A DNA stretch of 64,000 nucleotides. Origin: Candidatus Saccharicenans sp. (lineage in GTDB: Bacteria > Acidobacteriota > Aminicenantia > Aminicenantales > Saccharicenantaceae). The notes beneath the pieces are model-generated. The model saw only the letters and a list, made by a program, of their open reading frames with translations, searched no databases and was not told the DNA's origin. The number at the start of each line of letters is the position of its first letter. The first letter of the stretch is position 1. The position numbers and the translations under genes are program-made. The DNA lies in NCBI GenBank assembly GCA_030017715.1, contig JASEIU010000003.1, positions 1 to 64,000 of the forward strand. The letters run 5' to 3'. Shown here one piece after another: positions 18,153-26,382 of the stretch.

Positions 18153-19643
18153 ATGAACAGACGGAGCCTTATTCCTTTCATTTCGGTCATTCTGCTTCTG
18201 ATCCTGAGCCTGGGGCTTCAGGCCGCCGACCGGAAAGATCTCAATTGTTACACGGTGCTGGTAGGCAAAAAGGCCAGCGCCGACGGCTCGGTGATGGTGG
18301 CCCACAACGAAGATGACAGCGGCGACATAATTCTTAACATTCGCAAAATTGCCCCCCACAATTATGGACCCGAGGTGGCTATCAATCTGGGTCACGGCGG
18401 TACTTACCGGACGGACGGCCGCACCAACGGATTTATCTGGATCGAAGCTTCGGCTCAGGAATTTGCCGACAGTTTTATCAACCAGCACGGGGTGGTGATC
18501 ACCTCAGACGCCTGCGGCTCCCGCGAAACCGAAGAAGACTACGCCGACGGCGGCCTCGGCTATATGTTGAGAAGAATTGTGGCTGAGAAAGCCAGAACTG
18601 CCCGCGAGGCTGTCAAACTGGCCGGAGAACTGATCGAAAAATTTGGCTACCGCTCTTCCGGCAGAACTTATTCCATCGCCGACCGGAACGAGGCCTGGAT
18701 GCTGGCGGTCATTCGCGGCCGGCACTGGTTTGCCCAGAGAGTGCCGGATGACCAGGTGGCGGTCATCCCTAACTTTTACACCATCAGGCAGATCAGGCTG
18801 GATGATCCCGACAATTTCATGGGCAGCCAGGACATTATTGAATACGCCGAAAAAAAGGGCTGGTACGACCGGCAGAAAGACGGCCCTTTTGATTTCAAGA
18901 AAGTCTTCAGTCGCCCTTCCCGCCGCGACCCGGTTTTTGACGGCAACAGCCTGCGAATGTGGCGGGGAGTGGTTTTGCTCAGCGGGCAGAACTGGAAAAT
19001 TGAAGATGACTTTCCTTTCTCCTTCAAGCCAGCCGGAAAAGTGACGGCCGAGAGGTTGATGGCCTTGCTCCGGGACCACTACGAAGGGACTGAATATGAT
19101 GCCACCAACGGCTACCAGAATGGCAGTCCCAACCTGACCAAATTCCGGACCATCTGTACCAGCTCAACCATAAATTCTTTTGTGGCCGTCCTCAACAGCC
19201 AGAAGCCGGAACCGATATCCATTTTGCTCTGGCTGGCCCCGGGCAAGCCTGACACCACCGTTTACTTGCCAATCTATTACGGACTTGAAAAAATGCCCGA
19301 GGGATTGGGAACCGGGGCGGCGGTTCATGACTATGAACTCTTCTACCGGCAGCACTTCCAGCCGGAAGAACTGATCGCCGGCCGCGAGAATCTTCTGCAC
19401 ACTTCTATTTTAAGGTTCGAAAGAAAAGTTGAAGGTAACTACGGTCCGATGATGGAGGTGGTCAGAAAGGAACTCCGGCCGCTGGAAATAGAATACTTGA
19501 ACACCCAGAAAGCCTTTGAATCGAAGTTCAGCAGTTTATATCGGAAGAATCGGGCCGCCGCCGTCCAGGCTCTGAACAGGCGGGTGAGCGAAGCCTTCGG
19601 CCGGCTCAACAAGATTTATAAAAAACTTGAAGCCAGATACTGA
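18153..19643 (+). CDS. secreted C69-family dipeptidase
   Basis: A 496-residue peptidase of family C69 (N-terminal-nucleophile fold), which cleaves dipeptides. A signal peptide of about 25 residues ends LGLQAA, and the nucleophile Cys32 follows in the family start motif NCYTVLVGKKASADGS. In this family the Cys must become N-terminal after processing; cleavage a few residues later than a usual signal site would be needed. Further motifs NEDD (53-56), TSDACGSRE and YSIADRNEAW match the family. The export signal places it in the periplasm or outside. The gene is followed by the convergent GH38 mannosidase. Confidence 0.9.
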   Translation: MNRRSLIPFISVILLLILSLGLQAADRKDLNCYTVLVGKKASADGSVMVAHNEDDSGDIILNIRKIAPHNYGPEVAINLGHGGTYRTDGRTNGFIWIEASAQEFADSFINQHGVVITSDACGSRETEEDYADGGLGYMLRRIVAEKARTAREAVKLAGELIEKFGYRSSGRTYSIADRNEAWMLAVIRGRHWFAQRVPDDQVAVIPNFYTIRQIRLDDPDNFMGSQDIIEYAEKKGWYDRQKDGPFDFKKVFSRPSRRDPVFDGNSLRMWRGVVLLSGQNWKIEDDFPFSFKPAGKVTAERLMALLRDHYEGTEYDATNGYQNGSPNLTKFRTICTSSTINSFVAVLNSQKPEPISILLWLAPGKPDTTVYLPIYYGLEKMPEGLGTGAAVHDYELFYRQHFQPEELIAGRENLLHTSILRFERKVEGNYGPMMEVVRKELRPLEIEYLNTQKAFESKFSSLYRKNRAAAVQALNRRVSEAFGRLNKIYKKLEARY

Positions 19644-19722
19644 CAGGTTTCCAGAAGACAGCAAGAACAAACATAGAGAGTAGGCGACCGGCCATTGCCA
19701 GCCGGCGTAACAAATGTTGTTT

Positions 19723-22700
19723 TTATCTTAGGTATAGTTCATCCAGCAGCAGCCAGGTTTTCTGTCCGGCATTGCGGAAGCCTTCCGGAACCGTTCCCGG
19801 ATTAACGGCCTTTATCCGGACGAAGCGGCCTTCCGAACCCCGGAGCGAAACATAGACCGATTTCGGACCCGGCCCCTGTGGCTTTTCAGGCAGGACATAT
19901 TCTTTTTCGGCTACCTTTTCAAATTTCCGGCCGTCAACCGACACTTCAACTTCCACCCTGACCGGCAGGAAGATTCTGGCATTATTATTCTCAAAGCAAC
20001 TCAGTTCCAGCTCGTACAGGTCCCGCTTTCGCCCCAGGTCCAGGACCACAACCAGGTCATTGCCTTCATAACCCTGCCAGTTCTGGTCCCTGGCTTCGGG
20101 CCTGGCTTTTACCAGGTCGATCAGAGTTTTCTCTCCGGCTGCTCCAGGACGGGACGGAGCCGGCTGGCTGAAATAAACTATGTCTTTTACCGGATAGGAC
20201 TGGCTGAAAAAAGCAGAAGCTACCGGGCTCGGCTGTCTCCTGGGATGAAAAGCGATGGCCTTAAGAACGGCCGTGCCCCTGATGGTTATCGGGCCTTCAT
20301 AAACCGGAGATTTTTCCGTCGGTTCGCTGCCGTCCAGCGTATAGTGAATTTCAGCTCCCTCCAGTCCAGCGCCAATACTAACGCTGGCCGGTTCGGACGG
20401 GCTGACATAGGCCCGGTCGGGTTTGACCGCCGGCAGCGGGACTACCTGCCATCTTTCATAATCCGCCTGATTTCTCTCCAGAACGTCAAAAAGCACCTGA
20501 ACCGGCCGGCTGTTATCATTTTCATTCCAGGCCACGGTCATGGCCAGAATCTTGACTTCCGGGTTTACCGGCAACTTAACAGCCCGGGTACCGGCCGGAA
20601 GGTCGACCGCATATTTGAAAATATATCCGTAGACATAGGGTTCGTTCCCTTCCGTCGGATGATGGAGATGGGTGGAGAAAAAGGCCACCTCGTCCCGTCT
20701 GGTATATCCCGGGACAACTCCGGTGTAGGTATATTTTTCCCGGTCAAAATCAATCTTGCCGGCCGGGCCCTCGGCCCAGGTCCGGTTATCCCACTGGCCG
20801 ATAAAACCCGACCAGTAAGCTATCGGAATTTCCACCGTGCTTTCTCCCAGGCCGAACCGGACTTTCTGATTATCACTGGAAGCGGCCGCCAGAATGTAAA
20901 GGCGATTAAATTTCCCGTCCGGCAGCTCTATTTCCTGGCCCTGACAGACGATGGCGTTTTTGGCTCCATCTTCTTTCGGCCCGAGCCTGAAGACGAGGCT
21001 GTCGGCGGTAATGACATCCGGCATCCATTCGGCCGGAAAGCTGCGGCCGCTGGAATCAAAAGCTCCATCTTTCCGGTTTTCGTCCCGGCTGAAGACATCA
21101 AGGTTATAGGGCAGCTCAACCGGAACCGCTGACGGCAGGGACAGCCGGCCTGTCGCCGGAAGAAGCTTTAAGGCAAAGGTTTTAATTCCATAGGGATTCA
21201 GGTCAAAAACCAGCTTGCCCTCCCGCACCACAGCCGGGCTGACTTCCTCTTCAACTCCATTGACTTCCCGGGCTCCGCTTATTCCGGTCAGAAAAGACAG
21301 CATTGCTTTTTTAAGACTCTGCCCTCTGGTTTCCACCAGCCTGATTATGACCTCGTCAGAATTTTCGGCTTTTTTCACCGCCGAGATATGGATGTTGTCG
21401 TGGCTGACTTTCAGGAAAGAAACACTTTTGCCCAGGCTGCCCTCGTGGGAGACGGTCTGGAAGGCCAGCAGCGGCTGGTTAAGACGCAGGGCCTGCTGTC
21501 CGCTTCCGCCCTGGCGCCAGTCGCCCTGGTGGCCGTAAAGGGCATAAAGAATTTCGTGACGACCGAAGTCCTGGGTAGCCTGCTCTCCGGGCCAGGACCG
21601 AACTCCGGGGGTATAGAGCAGCGTCAGGCGTAGCATGTTGTCAGCCGGCTTATCAGAGCCGTATTTGCAGTCTTCCAGGACGGAAACGCCATAACTTCCG
21701 TTCTTATCGGTCAGGTCAAACCACAGGTGGGAAGGCACCTCGAACTTCTTGGGGTCGTTGTTGCCCCGCTGAATAGTTCCCAGTCCCCAGTTGTAGGTAG
21801 CCTGGGGGTTGGAGACCGTCAGCGAGAAAACGGCCTTGAGCGAAGATTCCCTGGTGGCCCAGTCGATGAGGTTGTGAAACTCCAGCCGGTCGCCGGCCCC
21901 GCCGGCCGCCAGCCTCACTGTTTGAACAAATTTCGACCCGCGAGCCTCTCTTTCTATTTCCAGTGATACCCTGGCCGGTCCGTTTTCCACAACCGAAATT
22001 TTGGCCGGCCCGGTCACATACCCGGCCGGCGGTTTCATCCGGTCTTCCCAGTCCATGTTCCAGGCCGGCCATTGCTGCGGCTTCTCGTAATGGAACGATA
22101 GCCTGGCAGCGGAAGCCAGCAGTTCCCGCCCGGCTTTCTTGTCGAATAGACTCGACACTTCGCCGTCCCGGTTGAACTTGACCAGGTATCGGCCGTTTTC
22201 TATGAAGTTCGGACCGATTCTTAATCCGGTGTTCAGACGGCAGGGTTCGGAGGACGGCCTGACTTCAAAAACGCTGAAACCAAGAGAAGGAACCGTGGCC
22301 AGAAAAACCAGCTTAAACTTTCGGTCATTTCTGGAAAGAACCTGAGACGGCACTTCGCGGCCGTCCGGGGCAAAAACCCTCAGGAACTCGGCGGCCTCGG
22401 TTAATTCGACCTCTGCCTCCACAACGTCTTCCCGGTTGAAAGCCAGAGGATTGTAAACGACCACCGGATATCCGTTGACTCTGGTATCGAGAGCCCTGAT
22501 GACCGCGCCGGCCGAATCCCTGAGGACGGAGCCGAACAGGTTGGCGGCCAGGATTTCATCATTCCAGGAAAACTCATAGGCTCGGGGAATGCTGGTCCCG
22601 GGCAGGATGTCATGAAACTGGGCGCCCAGGACCAGGCGCCAGGCCTCGTTTATTTTTTCCTGGTCATAAACGGCCCCGCCCAGCCAGTCGGCCATTACCG

Positions 22701-23739
22701 CGGCCGCCTCGGCCGAGTAGCCCAGAAATTCATTTTTTCGGTTCCAGCGTTTCATGGCCGCCTGGGAAGTGATGGAACCGGCTGAATGGTTGGTCAGGAG
22801 AAATTCGCCGCTATAGGTCGGCAACCTTTTTTTCTGAACTTCATTCAGATTCAGGAAAAATTCGTCGGCCCTGGCTGAGACCACCTTGAGATCAGACTGC
22901 CGGCTGCTCTCGAGACTCTGCTCCAGGTTCCGAACCGAATTTTCATCTGGAGCTCCGCCGACATCGCCGGTCCCGAAATACATGTAATCGCCGTAAACCC
23001 CGTACTTCTGGCCGTTCTCATTGACCCTGAGTTTCCAGGTCGGATTCTGGGTCAGGTCGCCGCTTATCTTGCCGGTATAATCGCCGGGATTGAGGGCAGC
23101 CACCACGAACTGGCCGTCCGGTCCGTACCAGATTCCGACGTTAAACGGCACTCCGACCGCGGAACCCCAGGTCAGCTTCTGGGTGGAAAAGCCTTTAAGG
23201 CCGCAATGAGCCAGGAGCGAGGGCAGCGAGGCCGGGAAACCGAAACAATCGGGAAGCATGTATTCCTTGCTGCTGAAACCGAACTCCTTCTTGAAATACT
23301 GGGTGCCATAAAGAACCTGCCTGATGATAGATTCAAAGGAAGGAGCCATGACATCGTTTTCTTCCAGAGAAGAGCCGGACGGAAACCAGCGCCCTTTGGC
23401 CACATAATCTTTTACCCTGGCATATTCCTTCGGGTAATATTCCTTCATCATCCGGTATCGGTTGGCTCCGCTGAAATTGAAAACATAATTCGGATACTTC
23501 TCGAACAGGGCAAAATTATCGACCATGGTATTCCAGATATATTCCTTAATCGTTTTCTGGTAATCCCAGCGCCACTGGGTGTCGAGATGGGCATAACCGA
23601 CGGTAAACAGGACTTTTTCTTTGCTCAGGTCATAGCTGCTCTGAGCCAAGGACGGGTTCGGCTGCCAGCAAAGGAAAATGACAGCCAGGACTATGATTAA
23701 GGCGGATGGTTTTTTTATCTGAGGTGATTTTATGGCCAT
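19723..23739 (-). CDS. exported GH38 alpha-mannosidase with C-terminal binding domains
   Basis: A 1338-residue glycoside hydrolase of family 38, acting on alpha-mannosides. A signal peptide covers about residues 1-32. The catalytic domain opens with VGYAHLDTQWRWD (zinc-binding His-x-Asp) and continues with SGSSLEENDVMAPS and MLPDCFGFPASLPS, where the Asp is the likely nucleophile. A helical bundle and beta-rich GH38 C-terminal region follow. Near residues 1110-1175 is a chitobiase-type C-terminal domain (EIHYTLDGSEPT), and the last ~130 residues resemble an F5/8C discoidin-type carbohydrate-binding domain. GAGAGG lies 6 nt before ATG. It likely degrades host or detrital mannoglycans. Monocistronic. 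Confidence 0.93.
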   Translation of the reverse strand: MAIKSPQIKKPSALIIVLAVIFLCWQPNPSLAQSSYDLSKEKVLFTVGYAHLDTQWRWDYQKTIKEYIWNTMVDNFALFEKYPNYVFNFSGANRYRMMKEYYPKEYARVKDYVAKGRWFPSGSSLEENDVMAPSFESIIRQVLYGTQYFKKEFGFSSKEYMLPDCFGFPASLPSLLAHCGLKGFSTQKLTWGSAVGVPFNVGIWYGPDGQFVVAALNPGDYTGKISGDLTQNPTWKLRVNENGQKYGVYGDYMYFGTGDVGGAPDENSVRNLEQSLESSRQSDLKVVSARADEFFLNLNEVQKKRLPTYSGEFLLTNHSAGSITSQAAMKRWNRKNEFLGYSAEAAAVMADWLGGAVYDQEKINEAWRLVLGAQFHDILPGTSIPRAYEFSWNDEILAANLFGSVLRDSAGAVIRALDTRVNGYPVVVYNPLAFNREDVVEAEVELTEAAEFLRVFAPDGREVPSQVLSRNDRKFKLVFLATVPSLGFSVFEVRPSSEPCRLNTGLRIGPNFIENGRYLVKFNRDGEVSSLFDKKAGRELLASAARLSFHYEKPQQWPAWNMDWEDRMKPPAGYVTGPAKISVVENGPARVSLEIEREARGSKFVQTVRLAAGGAGDRLEFHNLIDWATRESSLKAVFSLTVSNPQATYNWGLGTIQRGNNDPKKFEVPSHLWFDLTDKNGSYGVSVLEDCKYGSDKPADNMLRLTLLYTPGVRSWPGEQATQDFGRHEILYALYGHQGDWRQGGSGQQALRLNQPLLAFQTVSHEGSLGKSVSFLKVSHDNIHISAVKKAENSDEVIIRLVETRGQSLKKAMLSFLTGISGAREVNGVEEEVSPAVVREGKLVFDLNPYGIKTFALKLLPATGRLSLPSAVPVELPYNLDVFSRDENRKDGAFDSSGRSFPAEWMPDVITADSLVFRLGPKEDGAKNAIVCQGQEIELPDGKFNRLYILAAASSDNQKVRFGLGESTVEIPIAYWSGFIGQWDNRTWAEGPAGKIDFDREKYTYTGVVPGYTRRDEVAFFSTHLHHPTEGNEPYVYGYIFKYAVDLPAGTRAVKLPVNPEVKILAMTVAWNENDNSRPVQVLFDVLERNQADYERWQVVPLPAVKPDRAYVSPSEPASVSIGAGLEGAEIHYTLDGSEPTEKSPVYEGPITIRGTAVLKAIAFHPRRQPSPVASAFFSQSYPVKDIVYFSQPAPSRPGAAGEKTLIDLVKARPEARDQNWQGYEGNDLVVVLDLGRKRDLYELELSCFENNNARIFLPVRVEVEVSVDGRKFEKVAEKEYVLPEKPQGPGPKSVYVSLRGSEGRFVRIKAVNPGTVPEGFRNAGQKTWLLLDELYLR

Positions 23740-23772
23740 CTTAAACCTCTCTTAAAAATAATTATAGAGACA

Positions 23773-23801
23773 ATTAATTCACAAACTGGAGCGGGTGTCA
23801 A
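23773..23801 (-). promoter_or_regulatory. possible promoter of the GH38 gene
   Basis: On the minus strand TTGACA (23801-23796) is followed after 17 bp by ATTAAT (23778-23773). The -35 is perfect, the -10 poor; a TATAAT further downstream (about 23762-23767) has no -35. Weak support. Confidence 0.35.
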
Positions 23802-24164
23802 CCGGGCCAGGGTTTCAGATATTATCCCTGGCAGGACAATCACCAGGTAAATAACCAGAGGTCAACCGGCAGTGGGTTATCTAAAATATTCTGCCAACTG
23901 ACCTTTGGGGAGGCAGCCCGATGAAGAAGGTCGCCGGACTAATTTATTCGAGCCTTATAATATAAAATCAGGCATCTTCTCCTGCTCAGTCGGCAAAACG
24001 CTTATTTCTGAGAAATGAGAGGAAATTCATAAATTTTGCTGTTTGCGATTGCCTCCGCTTTTCATAGGGGACCGGGGTAAGCAAAGGCGACCAGCGGTGG
24101 CCCTCCTCCCGGCTTCGCTTCCATTTCGGCCAGGCTAACAGACCATTTTAACCGAACCGTTTCC

Positions 24165-24199
24165 GCCGGCAGACGAGAATATTCTCAGCTTTTGCCGGC
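24165..24199. repeat. nested inverted repeat downstream of ino1
   Basis: GCCGGCA (24165-24171) is complementary to TGCCGGC (24193-24199), and the loop contains a perfect palindrome GAGAATATTCTC (24175-24186). It starts 65 nt after the ino1 stop and may end that transcript, though no T-run follows. A protein-binding site is an alternative. Confidence 0.4.
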
Positions 24200-24263
24200 T
24201 GCGCCTTTTCCAACGGAGAATGAGGTCTGAACCTCAGAACTGCTCCCTGCAATTAACTAATTT

Positions 24264-25577
24264 TCAATCGTAATATTCCAGCCCCAGGTGAGTTATGAGT
24301 TCTTCGCCTTTCATGTAGCGCAGAGTGTTTTTGAGCTTCATCAACTGAATGAAGAGGTCATGTTCCGGATAAAGCTCGGGGGCGCACATCGGGGTTTTGA
24401 AATAGAAGGACAGCCATTCCTGAATTCCCCTCAAACCGGCTCTCCAGGCCAGGTCCATGAACAGCACCAGGTCAAGAACAATGGGCGCGGCCAGGATGCT
24501 ATCGCGGCACAGAAAATCTATCTTGATCTGCATGGGATAACCCAGCCAGCCGAAAATATCTATGTTGTCCCAGCCCTCCTTGTTATCGCCGCGCGGCGGA
24601 TAGTAGTTGATGCGAACTTTGTGGTAGAACTTACCGTAAAGTTCAGGATAGACCTCGGGCTGTAAAATATACTCCAGGGCTCCAAGCTTGCTTTCTTCCT
24701 TGGTCTTGAATGACTCGGGGTCATCCAGCACCTCTCCGTCCCGATTGCCCAGGATGTTGGTGGAGAACCAGCCATTAAGCCCCAGCAAACGGGCCTTAAG
24801 GCCCGGAGCGATAATGGTCTTCATCAGCGTCTGGCCAGTCTTGAAATCTTTGCCGGCGATGGGCACATTGTGGTTCCAGGCCAGTTGCACCATGGCCGGG
24901 ATGTCCACGGTCAGGTTGGGCGCTCCATTAATGAAGGGCAGTCCGGACTTGATGGCAGCATAGGCATAAATCATGCTGGGGGCAATAGCCGGATGATTTT
25001 CCTTCATGGCTTTTTCCAGCGATTCCACCGTCTCGTGCACCGGGTCAGGCCTGAGATAAATTTCGGTGCTGGCGCACCAGACCATGACCAGACGGTCAAG
25101 CGAATTTTCTTCCTTGAATTTCCTGATATCGTCCATCAACTGCAGCGCCAGCTCATACTTGTTGGCTCCGGTCTTTTTGTTCGGTCCGTCCAGCTTTTTA
25201 ACATAATTGCGGTCAAAAACGGCCGGCATCGGCTTTATCCCGGCCAACTCATCCCTGACCGGTTCCAGGTGCTCCTTACTCAACACGCCGGCCTTCAAGG
25301 CTGCCTCGTAGGCATTATCCGGGAAAATATCCCAGCCGGCAAAAATCAGGTCATCCAGCTCGGCCAGCTCCACAAAATCCCTGATCCTGGGAACTCTCTT
25401 TTCGGTTCTTTTACCCAGTCTGATAGTTCCCATCTGGGTAAGAGAACCAAAGGGTTTGCCCAGTCCCTTTCTGGCCAGCAGAACTCCGGCAATGAAGGTA
25501 GTGGCCACAGCTCCCAATCCTGGAATCAGGACGCCAAGTTTGCCCTCCGGGCGCTTGATGTCAATCTTTTCCCTCAT
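24264..25577 (-). CDS. ino1: inositol-1-phosphate synthase
   Basis: A 437-residue NAD-dependent enzyme converting glucose 6-phosphate to inositol 1-phosphate. The N-terminal dinucleotide-binding segment reads LGVLIPGLGAVATTFIAG. Family motifs include NGAPNLTVDIPA, the catalytic-core segment GKDFKTGQTLMKT (key Lys residues) and LGNRDG. The length fits the bacterial/archaeal-type enzyme. GGGAGG precedes ATG 25577 by 5 nt; an earlier start at 25601 adds 8 residues without homology. It is divergent from a CDP-alcohol phosphotransferase gene 149 bp away, which suggests the product goes into an inositol phospholipid or a soluble inositol-phosphodiester osmolyte. Confidence 0.94.
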   Translation of the reverse strand: MREKIDIKRPEGKLGVLIPGLGAVATTFIAGVLLARKGLGKPFGSLTQMGTIRLGKRTEKRVPRIRDFVELAELDDLIFAGWDIFPDNAYEAALKAGVLSKEHLEPVRDELAGIKPMPAVFDRNYVKKLDGPNKKTGANKYELALQLMDDIRKFKEENSLDRLVMVWCASTEIYLRPDPVHETVESLEKAMKENHPAIAPSMIYAYAAIKSGLPFINGAPNLTVDIPAMVQLAWNHNVPIAGKDFKTGQTLMKTIIAPGLKARLLGLNGWFSTNILGNRDGEVLDDPESFKTKEESKLGALEYILQPEVYPELYGKFYHKVRINYYPPRGDNKEGWDNIDIFGWLGYPMQIKIDFLCRDSILAAPIVLDLVLFMDLAWRAGLRGIQEWLSFYFKTPMCAPELYPEHDLFIQLMKLKNTLRYMKGEELITHLGLEYYD

Positions 25578-25726
25578 GACCACCTCCCAAAAAACTCTCA
25601 AACCAACAGGATATTTTTTCTGATAAAATTTACCGGATTTAAGCTTATCACACTGTTCTTATCCCTTCAAGTTGGAGTCAACCGGTAGCGTTGATTTTTA
25701 AGCCCCATAAAATTATAATTCAGGCT

Positions 25727-26368
25727 ATGGTCAGCTATGAAAACAAAGGTTTCAGACTCCTGCCAAGGAACCTGATCATCCTGATTCTGGAAATTTTTGA
25801 CCGCTTCTCGCTGCTGCTGGTCCGGATGAAAATCAGCCCCAACCTCCTCAGCTTTCTGGGACTGGTGGCCGGCCTGCTGGTGGGAGTGTTCTTTGCCCTC
25901 GACAGATGGGGCTGGGCTCTGGTATTTCTGTTACTCTGCGGAATGCTCGATATCCTGGACGGCAAGGTGGCCATCAACAGCAACCGCCGGACTGTTTTCG
26001 GGGCGGTCTTCGACTCCAGTCTCGACCGCTATTCGGAGTTCGCCATCTACTTCGGTCTGGGCTTTTATTTTAGAGCTCACTGGGTCTTATGGGTCCTGGC
26101 CCTGGCCTTCCTCGGTTCAACCATGGTCAGCTACACCAAAGCCCGGGCTGAAAGCCTGGGGATCAACTGCCAGCTGGGAATCATGCAGCGAGCCGAAAGA
26201 ATGGTCCTGTTGATTATCGGCACTCTGTTAGCCATGATTACCGGCCACTCAGAAACGACCATGATAGCAGTCATAATTATCCTGGCCGCAGTTTCCAACC
26301 TGACGGCCATTCAGAGAATTATCCACGTTTACCGGGTGGAGAAGAAGAAAGCTGTTTCCGGAACCTGA
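25727..26368 (+). CDS. CDP-alcohol phosphatidyltransferase, possibly inositol-phosphate specific
   Basis: A 213-residue integral membrane enzyme that moves a phosphatidyl or similar group from a CDP-alcohol to an alcohol. The family signature D-x2-D-G-x2-A-x9-G-x3-D-x3-D is complete (DILDGKVAI ... GAVFDSSLD). About six hydrophobic helices are visible. ATG 25727 is preferred; a TTG at 25691 would add 12 residues and neither has a good ribosome-binding site. Divergent from ino1: the pairing points to phosphatidylinositol-phosphate synthase, as in actinobacteria and some Bacteroidetes. A di-inositol-phosphate synthase is another option. Confidence 0.85.
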   Translation: MVSYENKGFRLLPRNLIILILEIFDRFSLLLVRMKISPNLLSFLGLVAGLLVGVFFALDRWGWALVFLLLCGMLDILDGKVAINSNRRTVFGAVFDSSLDRYSEFAIYFGLGFYFRAHWVLWVLALAFLGSTMVSYTKARAESLGINCQLGIMQRAERMVLLIIGTLLAMITGHSETTMIAVIIILAAVSNLTAIQRIIHVYRVEKKKAVSGT

Positions 26369-26382
26369 ACCGTTTTTGAGCC

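Larger units (their letters stand above)
23740..24263. other. long intergenic region upstream of the mannosidase gene
   Basis: This 524-bp region lies upstream of the GH38 gene and downstream of ino1, both on the minus strand. It holds a possible GH38 promoter (23773-23801), an inverted repeat (24165-24199), and a copy of a 19-bp motif also found at 43747. No reading frame with family-like sequence was seen. Confidence 0.5.
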
